From contig NZ_AUJU01000011.1 in assembly GCF_000424385.1 (NCBI RefSeq), positions 62,001-126,000 on the forward strand: DNA of 64,000 nt. Direction: 5' to 3'. This stretch comes from Butyrivibrio sp. LC3010 (lineage in GTDB: Bacteria; Bacillota; Clostridia; Lachnospirales; Lachnospiraceae). The number at the start of each line of letters is the position of its first letter. Within the stretch, counting starts at the first letter, position 1. This document shows positions 36,501 to 44,043 of this stretch, one piece after another. The translations under genes were made by a program, and so were the position numbers. Under the pieces are notes generated by a model that saw only the letters and a program-made list of their open reading frames with translations, did not search any database and was not told where the DNA came from.

Positions 36501-37183
36501 GTATCGTCTCCGGGATTATACTTGGCTATATATTTATCCGCCAAAAGAAGAAGCGCTGTCCTGTGCTCACAGATTTCATCATACATGGAATAGTAAAAGC
36601 CATAAGAGCTTTTGGCTCTATGATCATATGTACAAAAGGAGTTCACTATTACAGACTGGGTAAACTCAACTTTTACAAAAATAGTTCTGTTATTCTCATC
36701 CCGGGATTTCCCCTCAAATGAAATAGCAAGTTCACCGCCATCAACATCATACCTGGAAGTGTATCTGAGATTTGTCTTTGTTATCGATATCCTATCCTCT
36801 TCAACAATCCGGTATGCTTTCTCAATTGTGTGTGGGTCAATCCCACTGTTTTGCATAACCTTCCTTACATTAAAATAAGTCTTGCCCTCACCGGACTCTA
36901 ATTCATCTTCAGGAACAGAAAGTTCGGAATTCTCTGCTCCCCACTGATACATCACCGCTGCTTCATGTTTACAGAGTCTGCCACTTACACCAATAGGGCA
37001 ACTGCATGTAAACATCAGATGCCCTATCTTTAGTCCGGCAACGCGAACATTGTATATATGTGTTCCAAGTACCCTTGCCATACAGCCATCTGCCGTCTGA
37101 ACAAAGCCTTTAACTTTTCCTTTTCTGTAATATTCGATTCCTTTTCTGAGCGTTAACGAGTCAAAATATCTTGTCCAATCCAT
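33527..37183 (-). CDS. SNF2-family helicase with SWIM zinc finger
   Basis: 1218 aa. A SWIM zinc finger at about 55-75 ([14 protein letters not shown]: C-x-C...C-x-H) is followed by a long bacterial SNF2-associated region (about 90-740). The two RecA-like helicase domains hold motif I DDMGLGKT near 781, motif II IDEAQ near 884, LTGTPIENR (III), and the C-terminal [24 protein letters not shown] and DRAHRIGQ (V and VI) near 1125-1160. It is a DNA translocase/remodeller, probably acting on protein-DNA complexes or RNA polymerase; the exact role of bacterial SWIM-SNF2 proteins is not settled. It is transcribed alone, with a weak GGAAAG ribosome binding site. Confidence 0.94.
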   Translation of the reverse strand: [1218 protein letters not shown]

Positions 37184-37234
37184 AGTCTTTCCAATCGTAG
37201 TTTATCTTTGTAAATCATTTCGGTTCTTATTCAT

Positions 37235-37310
37235 TGACTTCTTGTGGGCATAAGCGGAATTAGACTGCGAGGCGCTATGACTTTTTGCGGAAAAAAGTGG
37301 AAGTCATAGA
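37235..37310. repeat. Second copy of the dispersed repeat, with a hairpin
   Basis: 37235-37259 is the reverse complement of 26968-26992 with two mismatches. Next to it, CTATGACTT (37276-37284) pairs with AAGTCATAG (37301-37309). It lies between the SNF2 and radical SAM genes. Confidence 0.7.
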
Positions 37311-37312
37311 GT

Positions 37313-38173
37313 TCAACAATTACCGGTATACACATATTTAAGATTTTCTCCTGCTACATCAGCCAAATGATATACCTGGGATACATCTGTAGGTTCCCTG
37401 TCTGTAAGCCTGAACCTTGGAAAAAATCTTGAAATATGTAAAGGTATTTCGTGACCAATATTTTTGCCATCCGCACTCTTTAGCGATGCAATCCATGAGG
37501 ACAGATTCCGCATTTCCTCATCACTGTCATTTTCCCCCGGAATTATCAGCGTAGTGATTTCCACATGACAATGCTTTACAGCTTCTTCTATAAATTCCAT
37601 CACCATCTGCCTGCTGCCCTTTATAAAATCACTGTAAAAGGAATCGCTAAAGCTCTTAAGATCGATATTCATGGCATCTATATAGGGAATTATCTCATCA
37701 AGCACCTGCCTGTCGGCCATCCCGTTTGACACAAGAACATTTACCATTCCCTTTTCATGAATGAGCCTTGCTGCATCCCTCACATACTCATATCCTACAA
37801 GAGGTTCATTATAAGTAAAAGCAACACCTATATTTCCTTTTGATTTATATTCAAAGGCAAGCTCTGACAGATTTTCCGGAGACAGATATTCCGCACTCTC
37901 ACTAAAACTGTATGCCTGCTCTGACCATGAGATTTCATAATTCTGGCAAAACGGGCATCTTAAGTTACAGCCAAAGCTTCCAACTGAAATAATCTTGCTT
38001 CCTGGCATAAATCTTGCCAGTGGCTTTTTTTCAATAGGGTCAAGAGCTATACTTGTTATCTTCCCATAATTAACAGGGACAACTTCTCCGTTAACTGCAG
38101 TCCTCACCTTACAAAATCCAAGTGAACCTTCTTCAATTTCACATTGTCTGTAACAAACCCTGCATTTTGCCAT
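37313..38173 (-). CDS. amrS: AmmeMemoRadiSam-type radical SAM enzyme (AmrS/PflA-like)
   Basis: 286 aa from the ATG at 38173, which has AGAGGTG upstream and gives the expected start MAKCRVCYRQCEI; the longer frame to 38233 would overlap the upstream gene. An N-terminal Cys-rich motif (C-x-x-C-x3-C...C) precedes a radical SAM domain with CNLRCPFC (Cys-x3-Cys-x2-Cys) near 75-82, which binds the 4Fe-4S cluster and SAM. Sequences such as DPIEKKPLARFMPGS and VAFTYNEPLVGYEYV are typical of the AmrS group. The reaction is not known; the usual partners AMMECR1 and MEMO are not nearby. It follows the SGNH lipoprotein gene by 29 bp. Confidence 0.9.
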   Translation of the reverse strand: MAKCRVCYRQCEIEEGSLGFCKVRTAVNGEVVPVNYGKITSIALDPIEKKPLARFMPGSKIISVGSFGCNLRCPFCQNYEISWSEQAYSFSESAEYLSPENLSELAFEYKSKGNIGVAFTYNEPLVGYEYVRDAARLIHEKGMVNVLVSNGMADRQVLDEIIPYIDAMNIDLKSFSDSFYSDFIKGSRQMVMEFIEEAVKHCHVEITTLIIPGENDSDEEMRNLSSWIASLKSADGKNIGHEIPLHISRFFPRFRLTDREPTDVSQVYHLADVAGENLKYVYTGNC

Positions 38174-38202
38174 AGTCTGTTTCACCTCTTGAGATAGCTG
38201 TA

Positions 38203-39342
38203 CTAGTATAGTTCCGAAAGAATATGGTTCCAAATAGCTGTAGTAGGCTTAGGATTGTAATGTATCCCATCCTGAGAGATTTCAATATTATTACTTACAT
38301 AGGAGTACAGATCGATGACCTTAATTCCATGGGAGCCGGCCCATTCTGTGATCTTCTGATTAAAAGAAATAATATACTGATTAGGATAATTTGTCACATC
38401 CCAATCCCCACTTAAATATTCGTCAGCAGTTGGGCCTACAGTGCAGATAACTAGTTTCTTTCCTTTACTTAATATCTCCTCATAAATAATCTTATATGAA
38501 TCTACATCCTTATTATCATTGCAGCCAAGCCATGAAACTATAGTGTCGAATTCATCCGCTCCATACTGGTTCATTACATCATACATGTAGGTACACACAC
38601 AGCCATCTCTGGCAAAAACTCTGATGTCACCTGCTTTGTAGTCAAAGATTTCCGTGGCATCCTTATCAAACATGTCCACGGTTCTGGAATCACCTATAAA
38701 AAATATCCTGCCGTAATCTGATTGTTGCTGAGGCGAAGCTTGCTCCTGCTGTACTTCTTGTTCCTGCTGTGTTTCTTGATTCTTCTGTGTTTCTTGTTCC
38801 TGCTGTGTTTCAGGCTGGAGTTTGGTTTGTTCCTGAACGGGTAATTCATCTTGCTTAGACTGCTCTTCAGACTGAGCTGATGCGTCTGTCTCCTTATTTA
38901 AATCAATCTCTTGATTTATATCTGTCCCTTGTTGAAGTTCCTGCCTCGAAGATGTACCGTCTTCCTGCTGAGTTTTTGTACCATGTTGTAAAGAATCATC
39001 AGCTTCTTTTCTATCTGTTTTATCAGACTCTTCATCCTGCGGTTCTGTACTATTCTCAGACTTTTGCTTCAAGTCTACTACTTTATCGTTGCCATTTTCT
39101 TCATGAGGTTCTGTATTTTGATTTTGCCCGGTTGTTTCCTCTTGATCTATATCTTTTTTAGAATCATTTTCGTCATTAGATGTTGTTATCTCAGATGATT
39201 TTTGTGCTGATTCCTTGCTTACTGCCTCATTTTGAACATTCTCTACGATAATTGAATTGGTGGAACTATCTGATTTTCCTCCACACCCGGATAGCATCAG
39301 ACACGCCAGCATGATAAATAAAATATTTTTTCCTTTTTTCAT
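38203..39342 (-). CDS. SGNH-like lipoprotein with Gln/Glu-rich linker
   Basis: 379 aa from the ATG at 39342 (AAGGGAA upstream); it begins with a lipoprotein signal MKKGKNILFIMLACLMLSGC, lipid site Cys20. The longer frame to 39384 would bury the signal peptide. Residues about 25-200 are a disordered Glu/Gln/Ser/Asp/Lys linker with QETQ-type repeats. Residues about 205-379 are an SGNH-hydrolase-like domain: FFIGDSRTVDM (Ser block), WLGCNDNKD (Asn block) and DGIHYNPK (Asp/His block). It is probably an extracellular acylesterase. Its domain resembles that of the 28308-29333 protein. Confidence 0.85.
   Translation of the reverse strand: MKKGKNILFIMLACLMLSGCGGKSDSSTNSIIVENVQNEAVSKESAQKSSEITTSNDENDSKKDIDQEETTGQNQNTEPHEENGNDKVVDLKQKSENSTEPQDEESDKTDRKEADDSLQHGTKTQQEDGTSSRQELQQGTDINQEIDLNKETDASAQSEEQSKQDELPVQEQTKLQPETQQEQETQKNQETQQEQEVQQEQASPQQQSDYGRIFFIGDSRTVDMFDKDATEIFDYKAGDIRVFARDGCVCTYMYDVMNQYGADEFDTIVSWLGCNDNKDVDSYKIIYEEILSKGKKLVICTVGPTADEYLSGDWDVTNYPNQYIISFNQKITEWAGSHGIKVIDLYSYVSNNIEISQDGIHYNPKPTTAIWNHILSELY
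38740..38811. repeat. 18-bp in-frame tandem repeat, four copies
   Basis: TTG(T/C)TCCTGCTGTGTTTC-like units at 38740, 38758, 38776 and 38794 encode the Gln/Glu/Thr repeats of the lipoprotein linker. The second and fourth copies are identical. Confidence 0.85.
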
Positions 39343-39387
39343 AATTTCCCTTATTCTATAGTAAACGGCATTGGCTTTTTCCAATGT

Positions 39388-39474
39388 CTTTTATAAATAT
39401 CTTTTACTAATAACTTTTACAATATCTTTTACTAATGTCCTTATACTAATGTCCTTTACTAATGTCCTTTGCTA
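39388..39474. repeat. 13-bp degenerate tandem repeat upstream of the SGNH lipoprotein gene
   Basis: Repeats of about 13-14 bp of the form ACTAATGTCCTTT, the last three copies nearly identical. They lie between the lipoprotein gene and sfsA, on the promoter side of the lipoprotein operon. Confidence 0.75.
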
Positions 39475-39514
39475 TGCTGTGTTTTGTCACTAAAATCAGC
39501 ATATTTCAGGTTAC

Positions 39515-40180
39515 TTATTTGACCCTTTCATCTACAATTACAATTTCATCTGCCAACACTCTGCACAGATAAAAAATAATTTCCACACCGGCTAGTACTG
39601 CATCATTAAATGCTTTTGCAAATTCAGGGTCTGTAACATCATTCGGCAGCACCTCATCAATGCCCTCACCCTGAATTACGAAGGCCACTCTTGCATGATA
39701 ACCTTCTTTAAGCGCACCCGTTAATTCTCTCAAATGCTTTGCTCCGCGCTCAGTCGAAGCATCAGGAAAATACCCTTTTCCACCGATAAAAAGTGTGCAT
39801 CCTTTAACCTCCATCAGGTATTTCTCATTCCCCTTTTCCATGTAAAAATCGATTCTGGAATTGCCATATTTATACTCAGGCTTCACCAGATTATAGCTAT
39901 TTTGAGATAAAAGATACTCCTTAACCACCGCATTTGGTGCCTGTGAATCAATGTTGATAATTCGGCCATCCTTCTCCACAGCAATCAGATCGTATTTCGT
40001 TTTTCTATCGGGATTATCTGATTTTTCCAAATAAACATTGCATCCGGGAATAAGCAGCTCTTTGCATCTTCCGGTATTTTTTACATGAACGGTTTCTTCT
40101 TTACCACCAATGCTTACTTTTGCTATGAAACGATTTGGTCTTGATATAAAAATTGCTGAAGTTACGTTGTTATATTTCAT
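39515..40180 (-). CDS. sfsA: SfsA family DNA/RNA nuclease-like protein
   Basis: 221 aa. The N-terminal OB-like part reads RFIAKVSIGGKEETVHVKNTGRCKELLIPG, and the C-terminal PD-(D/E)XK-like fold has SRIDFYMEKGNEKYLMEVKGCTLF (Asp...Glu-x-Lys) and PDASTERGAKHLREL. SfsA was named for stimulating maltose fermentation in E. coli; the nuclease-like fold suggests DNA or RNA binding. AGGGGAA precedes the ATG. It stands alone between two intergenic regions. Confidence 0.93.
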   Translation of the reverse strand: MKYNNVTSAIFISRPNRFIAKVSIGGKEETVHVKNTGRCKELLIPGCNVYLEKSDNPDRKTKYDLIAVEKDGRIINIDSQAPNAVVKEYLLSQNSYNLVKPEYKYGNSRIDFYMEKGNEKYLMEVKGCTLFIGGKGYFPDASTERGAKHLRELTGALKEGYHARVAFVIQGEGIDEVLPNDVTDPEFAKAFNDAVLAGVEIIFYLCRVLADEIVIVDERVK

Positions 40181-40427
40181 ATAATGCTATTCCCCTTGTT
40201 GAAATGAAATGCACAGATACTTCTATTACTAATAACTTTATAATCATCTTATACCAATTTAATTTGAACCGTCTTATACAATTACTATAATCAAAAAGGT
40301 TTCACGAGCCACTTCGGTGATAATACAGTTGATACAAGCACCAACATATCTGCAATGCTACAATCACCTTTAGGATCTGCCTTTAACCTCTGCCAGCATA
40401 TTAAAGACTAAACAAGCAATTACTTCG

Positions 40428-41177
40428 TCATTTTCTCTGCTCTGGCAGAACGAAGTCTCCATTTTCATTAACACCAAGCATCAAGTCAGCTAAAAGACTC
40501 TTATTAAGGCTGAGCCGGACATTAGCCATATCACTGTAGTCCACAAAATGCTCAGCCTTATCTTTTGTATTCCCACTCTTAATTTTCCTGTCAATGAGTC
40601 TTGATCTAAGCATATTTTCATCTGCACTTATAAAAATAGTATAGTCAGCTAAATCTTTAAGTTCACGCCATCCATCTTCATTAAGCAGAAGATAATTTCC
40701 TTCAATCAAAACTATGTCTTTGTTAATAGTAATAGCATTATCTACCGGATTATGCAGATGCCTGTCATAACACGGCCAACCCACGGTAGATTCCTGCAAT
40801 ATTTTCTCTAAATTCTGCTTTAACAAGTCAAGATCAAAAGTAACAGGTGCACCTTTGATCTCAACCATTTTTACCAATTTTCCATCTCTCTCCACAGAAT
40901 GTGAAAGCAGATACTCCTGCCTTCTGTGAAAGCCATCCATTCCTATCGCCTGAATATCTGTCAGCTTTTCATCATCCTCCGACAGCTTCTGAAGAAAAGA
41001 AGCAAGAGTACTCTTCCCCACACCGGGCGGTGCCGCAAGAAACACAAGAATCCTTCTATTCTTCTCCCTCTGCAGATCAGAAAGCCTCTCTAACAAAGGA
41101 TGAAAAATATTATCTATTGCATTTTCCGAATAATGGGCATTCACATCAATGCCATTGATATTTACAAAATATTCCAT
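40428..41177 (-). CDS. P-loop nucleoside/sugar kinase (uridine kinase/PRK-like)
   Basis: 249 aa. Walker A APPGVGKST lies near residue 48; DGFHRRQEYL after it is typical of the uridine kinase/phosphoribulokinase group and its relatives annotated as nucleoside/nucleotide or fructose kinases. IVLIEGNYLLL (Walker B-like) and RLIDRKIKSGNT (lid Arg) follow. The substrate cannot be told from sequence. The ribosome binding site is weak. The upstream gene is the Pif1-like ATPase, about 100 bp away on the same strand. Confidence 0.8.
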   Translation of the reverse strand: MEYFVNINGIDVNAHYSENAIDNIFHPLLERLSDLQREKNRRILVFLAAPPGVGKSTLASFLQKLSEDDEKLTDIQAIGMDGFHRRQEYLLSHSVERDGKLVKMVEIKGAPVTFDLDLLKQNLEKILQESTVGWPCYDRHLHNPVDNAITINKDIVLIEGNYLLLNEDGWRELKDLADYTIFISADENMLRSRLIDRKIKSGNTKDKAEHFVDYSDMANVRLSLNKSLLADLMLGVNENGDFVLPEQRK

Positions 41178-41278
41178 GATAAAACACTTTCTGCCAAAAA
41201 GAATTATTTTTCAGCTAAGCTATTTTCCCCAGTTGTAAATTGGTCTTCCCAGTATTTTTTCAACAATTTTCTCTGCTA

Positions 41279-42205
41279 CTAAGCACAAGTCCATCCACAA
41301 ATCGGTATTTTCATTAATCTGGATCTTATCGCACCTATTGTTCTGCCATGAATCCGCGATATCTCATCAATCCCCAGACCGTTTGCCCATTCATCAAGGA
41401 GCTTTCCATCTTCATCATGGCTCCACTCAGAGTAGTCTCTTGCGTTAAGCTTTTTCATATGATAATTATCATCATAAAAATCACATACCAATTTGGTCGC
41501 GCGAAGAAGCTTTTCATACATCTTCATACTTATATCAGCTTCATTAGCTTCGCGAATCTTTTCAAGATTAACAAGATATTTGACATCTCTGTTTTCACAC
41601 ATAGGCTCCCGCAAAATGATGTTATCCAAATGCAACTCATCCCACAGAGAGGAATTAAATGGTAAAAAGTCCTCTCTTCGCTTTAGCCCCCATTCCGATA
41701 CAAAAGCCGGCTTGTCCTCTCTGCACACCTGTGATGGCAATTTGTAAAAATCCCCAACAAGAATTATCTGTTTTTTGCTATGATCCGAAATAACTTCAGT
41801 TTTTTTATGCTTACTTATATTCTGAAGTGTCCGAAACACATACTCAAAAACATCAATCCTACACATGCTGATTTCATCAACAATAATGATGTCAGCATCC
41901 ACTATTTTTCTATCCGGAGCAGCATTGTAACTGCCCACCTTCAATATTCCTGTGGGAATTGAAAACGCTTTACACAAAGCCTCTCCGCCAATACTTTCAG
42001 CCGCCATATCAGTAGCGGCACAAACAATAATGTTCTTATTCTTATTTTCTTTAACAAATCTATTTATGAGAAAAGACTTCCCGGTACCTGTAATTCCGGA
42101 AAGAAAGACATTGCTGCCAGCGCACATCACCTTCCATGCGTTCTGCTGCTCAACAGATAAAGTGAAGCCATTTTTGTTACTACTATCACGCTGCTCGTAA
42201 GACAT
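41279..42205 (-). CDS. Shortened Pif1/RecD-like ATPase
   Basis: 308 aa, with AAGGAGG before the ATG. Motif I SGITGTGKSFL lies near 36-46, Walker B DIIIVDEISM near 105-114 and motif III-like ILVGDFYKLP near 150; this is helicase domain 1A of the Pif1 type. Instead of domain 2 (motifs IV-VI), the protein ends after about 230 residues with a small helical domain (WSHDEDGKLLDEWANGLGIDEISRIHGRTIGAIRSRL) of the kind found at the end of many bacterial Pif1-like proteins. An internal deletion of domain 2 is likely. Without it unwinding is doubtful; it may act as an NTPase or be decaying. Confidence 0.78.
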   Translation of the reverse strand: MSYEQRDSSNKNGFTLSVEQQNAWKVMCAGSNVFLSGITGTGKSFLINRFVKENKNKNIIVCAATDMAAESIGGEALCKAFSIPTGILKVGSYNAAPDRKIVDADIIIVDEISMCRIDVFEYVFRTLQNISKHKKTEVISDHSKKQIILVGDFYKLPSQVCREDKPAFVSEWGLKRREDFLPFNSSLWDELHLDNIILREPMCENRDVKYLVNLEKIREANEADISMKMYEKLLRATKLVCDFYDDNYHMKKLNARDYSEWSHDEDGKLLDEWANGLGIDEISRIHGRTIGAIRSRLMKIPICGWTCA

Positions 42206-42325
42206 ATGTGCTAGCCTCCTTGTAACAAACTTATAGGATTGGGATTATCGCTTTATATAAAATCGCACATAGTATGTGCATATTCTTGGAAAAATATCTT
42301 TCCATTGAATCAGCACACTTTGCAT

Positions 42326-42568
42326 TTATTGTTCATAGATATTCATCATTCCGGAAATAAGAAATGACGTATCATTATGCATCCCAAGATATAAAACTTC
42401 CTTGATCGTGTTGATTTCAATCTCATTCTCATCTGTATATTCAGAGCCATTTACAGCATTATACAGACTTTACGTCCACTTCCTATTCTCTTCACTTCCA
42501 AAAATGAAATTGAATAATCTGTCCTTATACTCTCCGTTAACAGTTACATTTTTTGAATCACTTGACAT
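42326..42568 (-). pseudogene. Rpn/PD-(D/E)XK transposase-like pseudogene, N-terminal part
   Basis: After GGAGG, the ATG at 42568 opens a frame that reads SKNVTVNGEYKDRLFNFIFG, SEENRKWT, then an in-frame TAA, then SLYNAVNGSEYTDENEIEIN, TIKEVLYLGMHNDTSFLISG and a second TAA. This aligns without gaps to the start of the intact Rpn protein at 60876-61799 (HKDRLFRKLFGSEENKVYAL, ELYNAVAGTDYTD, NTMEDTVYMKMKNDVSFLF). About 75 residues remain; the catalytic and C-terminal parts are gone. It is too short and broken to appear as a normal ORF. Confidence 0.8.
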
Positions 42569-42720
42569 TCATTTTCCTCCTGTAAAATCTGTGTATCAGC
42601 AGACCATACAGGACTAAGAAAAAAAAGTAAAAATCTTACTTTGATTATAACCACAGTACAAAATCATTACAAATTAAATCAGTGGAAATCATTGGGGAAT
42701 CCCCGAAAAAAGATGCCTAT

Positions 42721-42736
42721 ACGGTCGACCGACCGT
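42721..42736. promoter_or_regulatory. ACGGTC-GACC-GACCGT palindrome, operator-like
   Basis: A 6-bp perfect palindrome rich in GC inside AT-rich DNA, flanked by T and A to give TACGGT...ACCGTA, in the style of TetR-family sites. No promoter or gene start is close, so it may be a remnant. Confidence 0.4.
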
Positions 42737-42853
42737 AAATAATACTACAAATCAAGATGCATTCTGTCAACAAGGAACAGGAAAATTTAAGGAAACCTTA
42801 ATGATACTTTGTACGCTATTACATACCAATATATTTGTGTAGGATTCCGTGTA

Positions 42854-43624
42854 TTAAAGAATAATAACCCTCTCACCCTTAGTATTCTTTCTTGTCCAGG
42901 TCTTCACAGCCTGTTCCTTTAAGAATTTAACAAATCCCTCGATTTTATCAGTATGGTCAAACACTTCTAATGCCATATAGTAGGTCTCTTTATCTTCATC
43001 AAAAATAATAATTGGAGGAAGATTATTCACCATCAATATATAATTCAAAAGAGTTCTTCCGACCCTTCCATTACCATCAGCAAAAGCATGAATTCGCTCA
43101 AAACTACAATGAAACCAAGCTGCTGCCTTTAGAATTTTCTCTGAGTTATCTAGTCCAGCCTCGCTTAGCTCTTTACATATAAACTGCACTTCTTCAGGTA
43201 CATCCTCCGGAAGAACCCCGACAGACATACCCACGCCATAATAATTCTTCTTATATGTTCCGGGACGCTCACCCTTCTGCCAACGACTCTCATCATAGCA
43301 TCCGTGGCAAAGCTTCTCCTGAATCTCAAGAATCAACTCCTCTGTCAGAGCGTCTCTATCAATTATCTTATTCTTTAAAAACTCGTAGCAAACTCTCTGA
43401 TTCTCAGTTTCAAAAAGAGCGCGCAAATCTCCTGTATAACTAATTACCTTGCCATTTTCAAATATCTCTCTGGTCTGATGGATTGTTATCTGAGATCCTT
43501 CGATTTTGTTGGAATTATATGCAAAGAGAATCCTGAAATCACCAAGAGCAACATCCAAATCTGCGATAGACTTTATATTTTTTTCCTGCCATGCGGCTAC
43601 TATATTGTCATATGTAATGGACAT
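42854..43624 (-). CDS. Fic family protein (AMPylase type) with inhibitory motif
   Basis: 256 aa from the ATG at 43624, which has AAAGGG 7 nt upstream; the frame starts six codons earlier with TTG. The Fic motif is complete: HAFADGNGRVGR near 175 (H-x-F-x-D-G-N-G-R-x-x-R). An N-terminal SNKIEGS (S-x-x-x-E-G, near 34) matches the inhibitory helix of class II Fic proteins, so activity is probably kept low by an Arg-Glu contact. Fic enzymes transfer AMP to target proteins. No antitoxin gene is adjacent, as expected when the inhibitor is built in. Confidence 0.93.
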   Translation of the reverse strand: MSITYDNIVAAWQEKNIKSIADLDVALGDFRILFAYNSNKIEGSQITIHQTREIFENGKVISYTGDLRALFETENQRVCYEFLKNKIIDRDALTEELILEIQEKLCHGCYDESRWQKGERPGTYKKNYYGVGMSVGVLPEDVPEEVQFICKELSEAGLDNSEKILKAAAWFHCSFERIHAFADGNGRVGRTLLNYILMVNNLPPIIIFDEDKETYYMALEVFDHTDKIEGFVKFLKEQAVKTWTRKNTKGERVIIL

Positions 43625-43683
43625 TTGATTTCCCTTTCCCAAGGATATTTCTTATCTCGTATCCATGTGTAAAAATCCAAGTA

Positions 43684-43814
43684 TAAATGCTTGAATATTA
43701 CTAATTCTATGTTATCATGTGTATATAAAAGGCACTACCAATTTGGTTAGTCCTTACATCAGTTACGTATCAAAAATGACCGCAACTTGTTCAGGGTGTA
43801 CGGTCATTTTTGAT
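43684..43814 (+). ncRNA. Candidate antisense RNA (type I antitoxin-like)
   Basis: Plus-strand -35 TTGAAT (about 43691-43696) and -10 TATCAT, 16 nt apart, precede about 100 nt that end in the hairpin at 43768-43813 (CAAAAATGACCG with CGGTCATTTTTG). The transcript would overlap the 3' end of the small hydrophobic gene on the minus strand. Boundaries are estimates. Confidence 0.4.
43768..43813. terminator. Bidirectional terminator shared by convergent transcripts
   Basis: CAAAAATGACCG pairs with CGGTCATTTTTG around an 18-20-nt loop. A-runs and T-runs on both outer sides make it work in both directions. The stop codon of the small gene (43804-43806) is inside the stem. Confidence 0.8.
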
Positions 43815-44043
43815 GTTTATCGTTATGTAATGATATGCAGATGTTGATAACAGTCACAATGATGCTGATAATTGTAACTACAACACTTGCAATATCCAAT
43901 GCTAGTATTAACACCTTATCTCTTACGAGCCTTTCATCAAATTTTCCATAATGATCACCTCCAGAATCTGGAAGTTCTCGGACAAATCCGGCAAAAGGAC
44001 TAACCGCTACCTCAATCAGTAGTGCCAACGAGTAGTATATCAT
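43804..44043 (-). CDS. Small hydrophobic protein, holin-like toxin candidate
   Basis: The frame is 79 aa from an ATG at 44043 that has no ribosome binding site and lies in a hairpin (AGTAGTAT/ATACTACT). The C-terminal 36 residues, from a GTG at 43914, read as one membrane helix followed by a charged tail (LILALDIASVVVTIISIIV...NDKHQK), the pattern of small holin-like or type I toxins. A perfect GGAGGTGATC at 43953-43962 serves an 8-codon leader frame (MENLMKGS, 43923-43949) in another phase, whose stop lies 8 nt before that GTG. Translation may therefore be coupled through the leader, or the gene is frameshifted. An antisense transcript is predicted at the 3' end. Confidence 0.55.
   Translation of the reverse strand: MIYYSLALLIEVAVSPFAGFVRELPDSGGDHYGKFDERLVRDKVLILALDIASVVVTIISIIVTVINICISLHNDKHQK

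Noticed and set aside
40291..40445. Minus-strand open stretch ending in SPKWLVKPF, with a partly overlapping second frame, possibly a decayed gene end
   Set aside because: Too short to assign; reading it as coding needs a change of frame, and no homologue is recognised.
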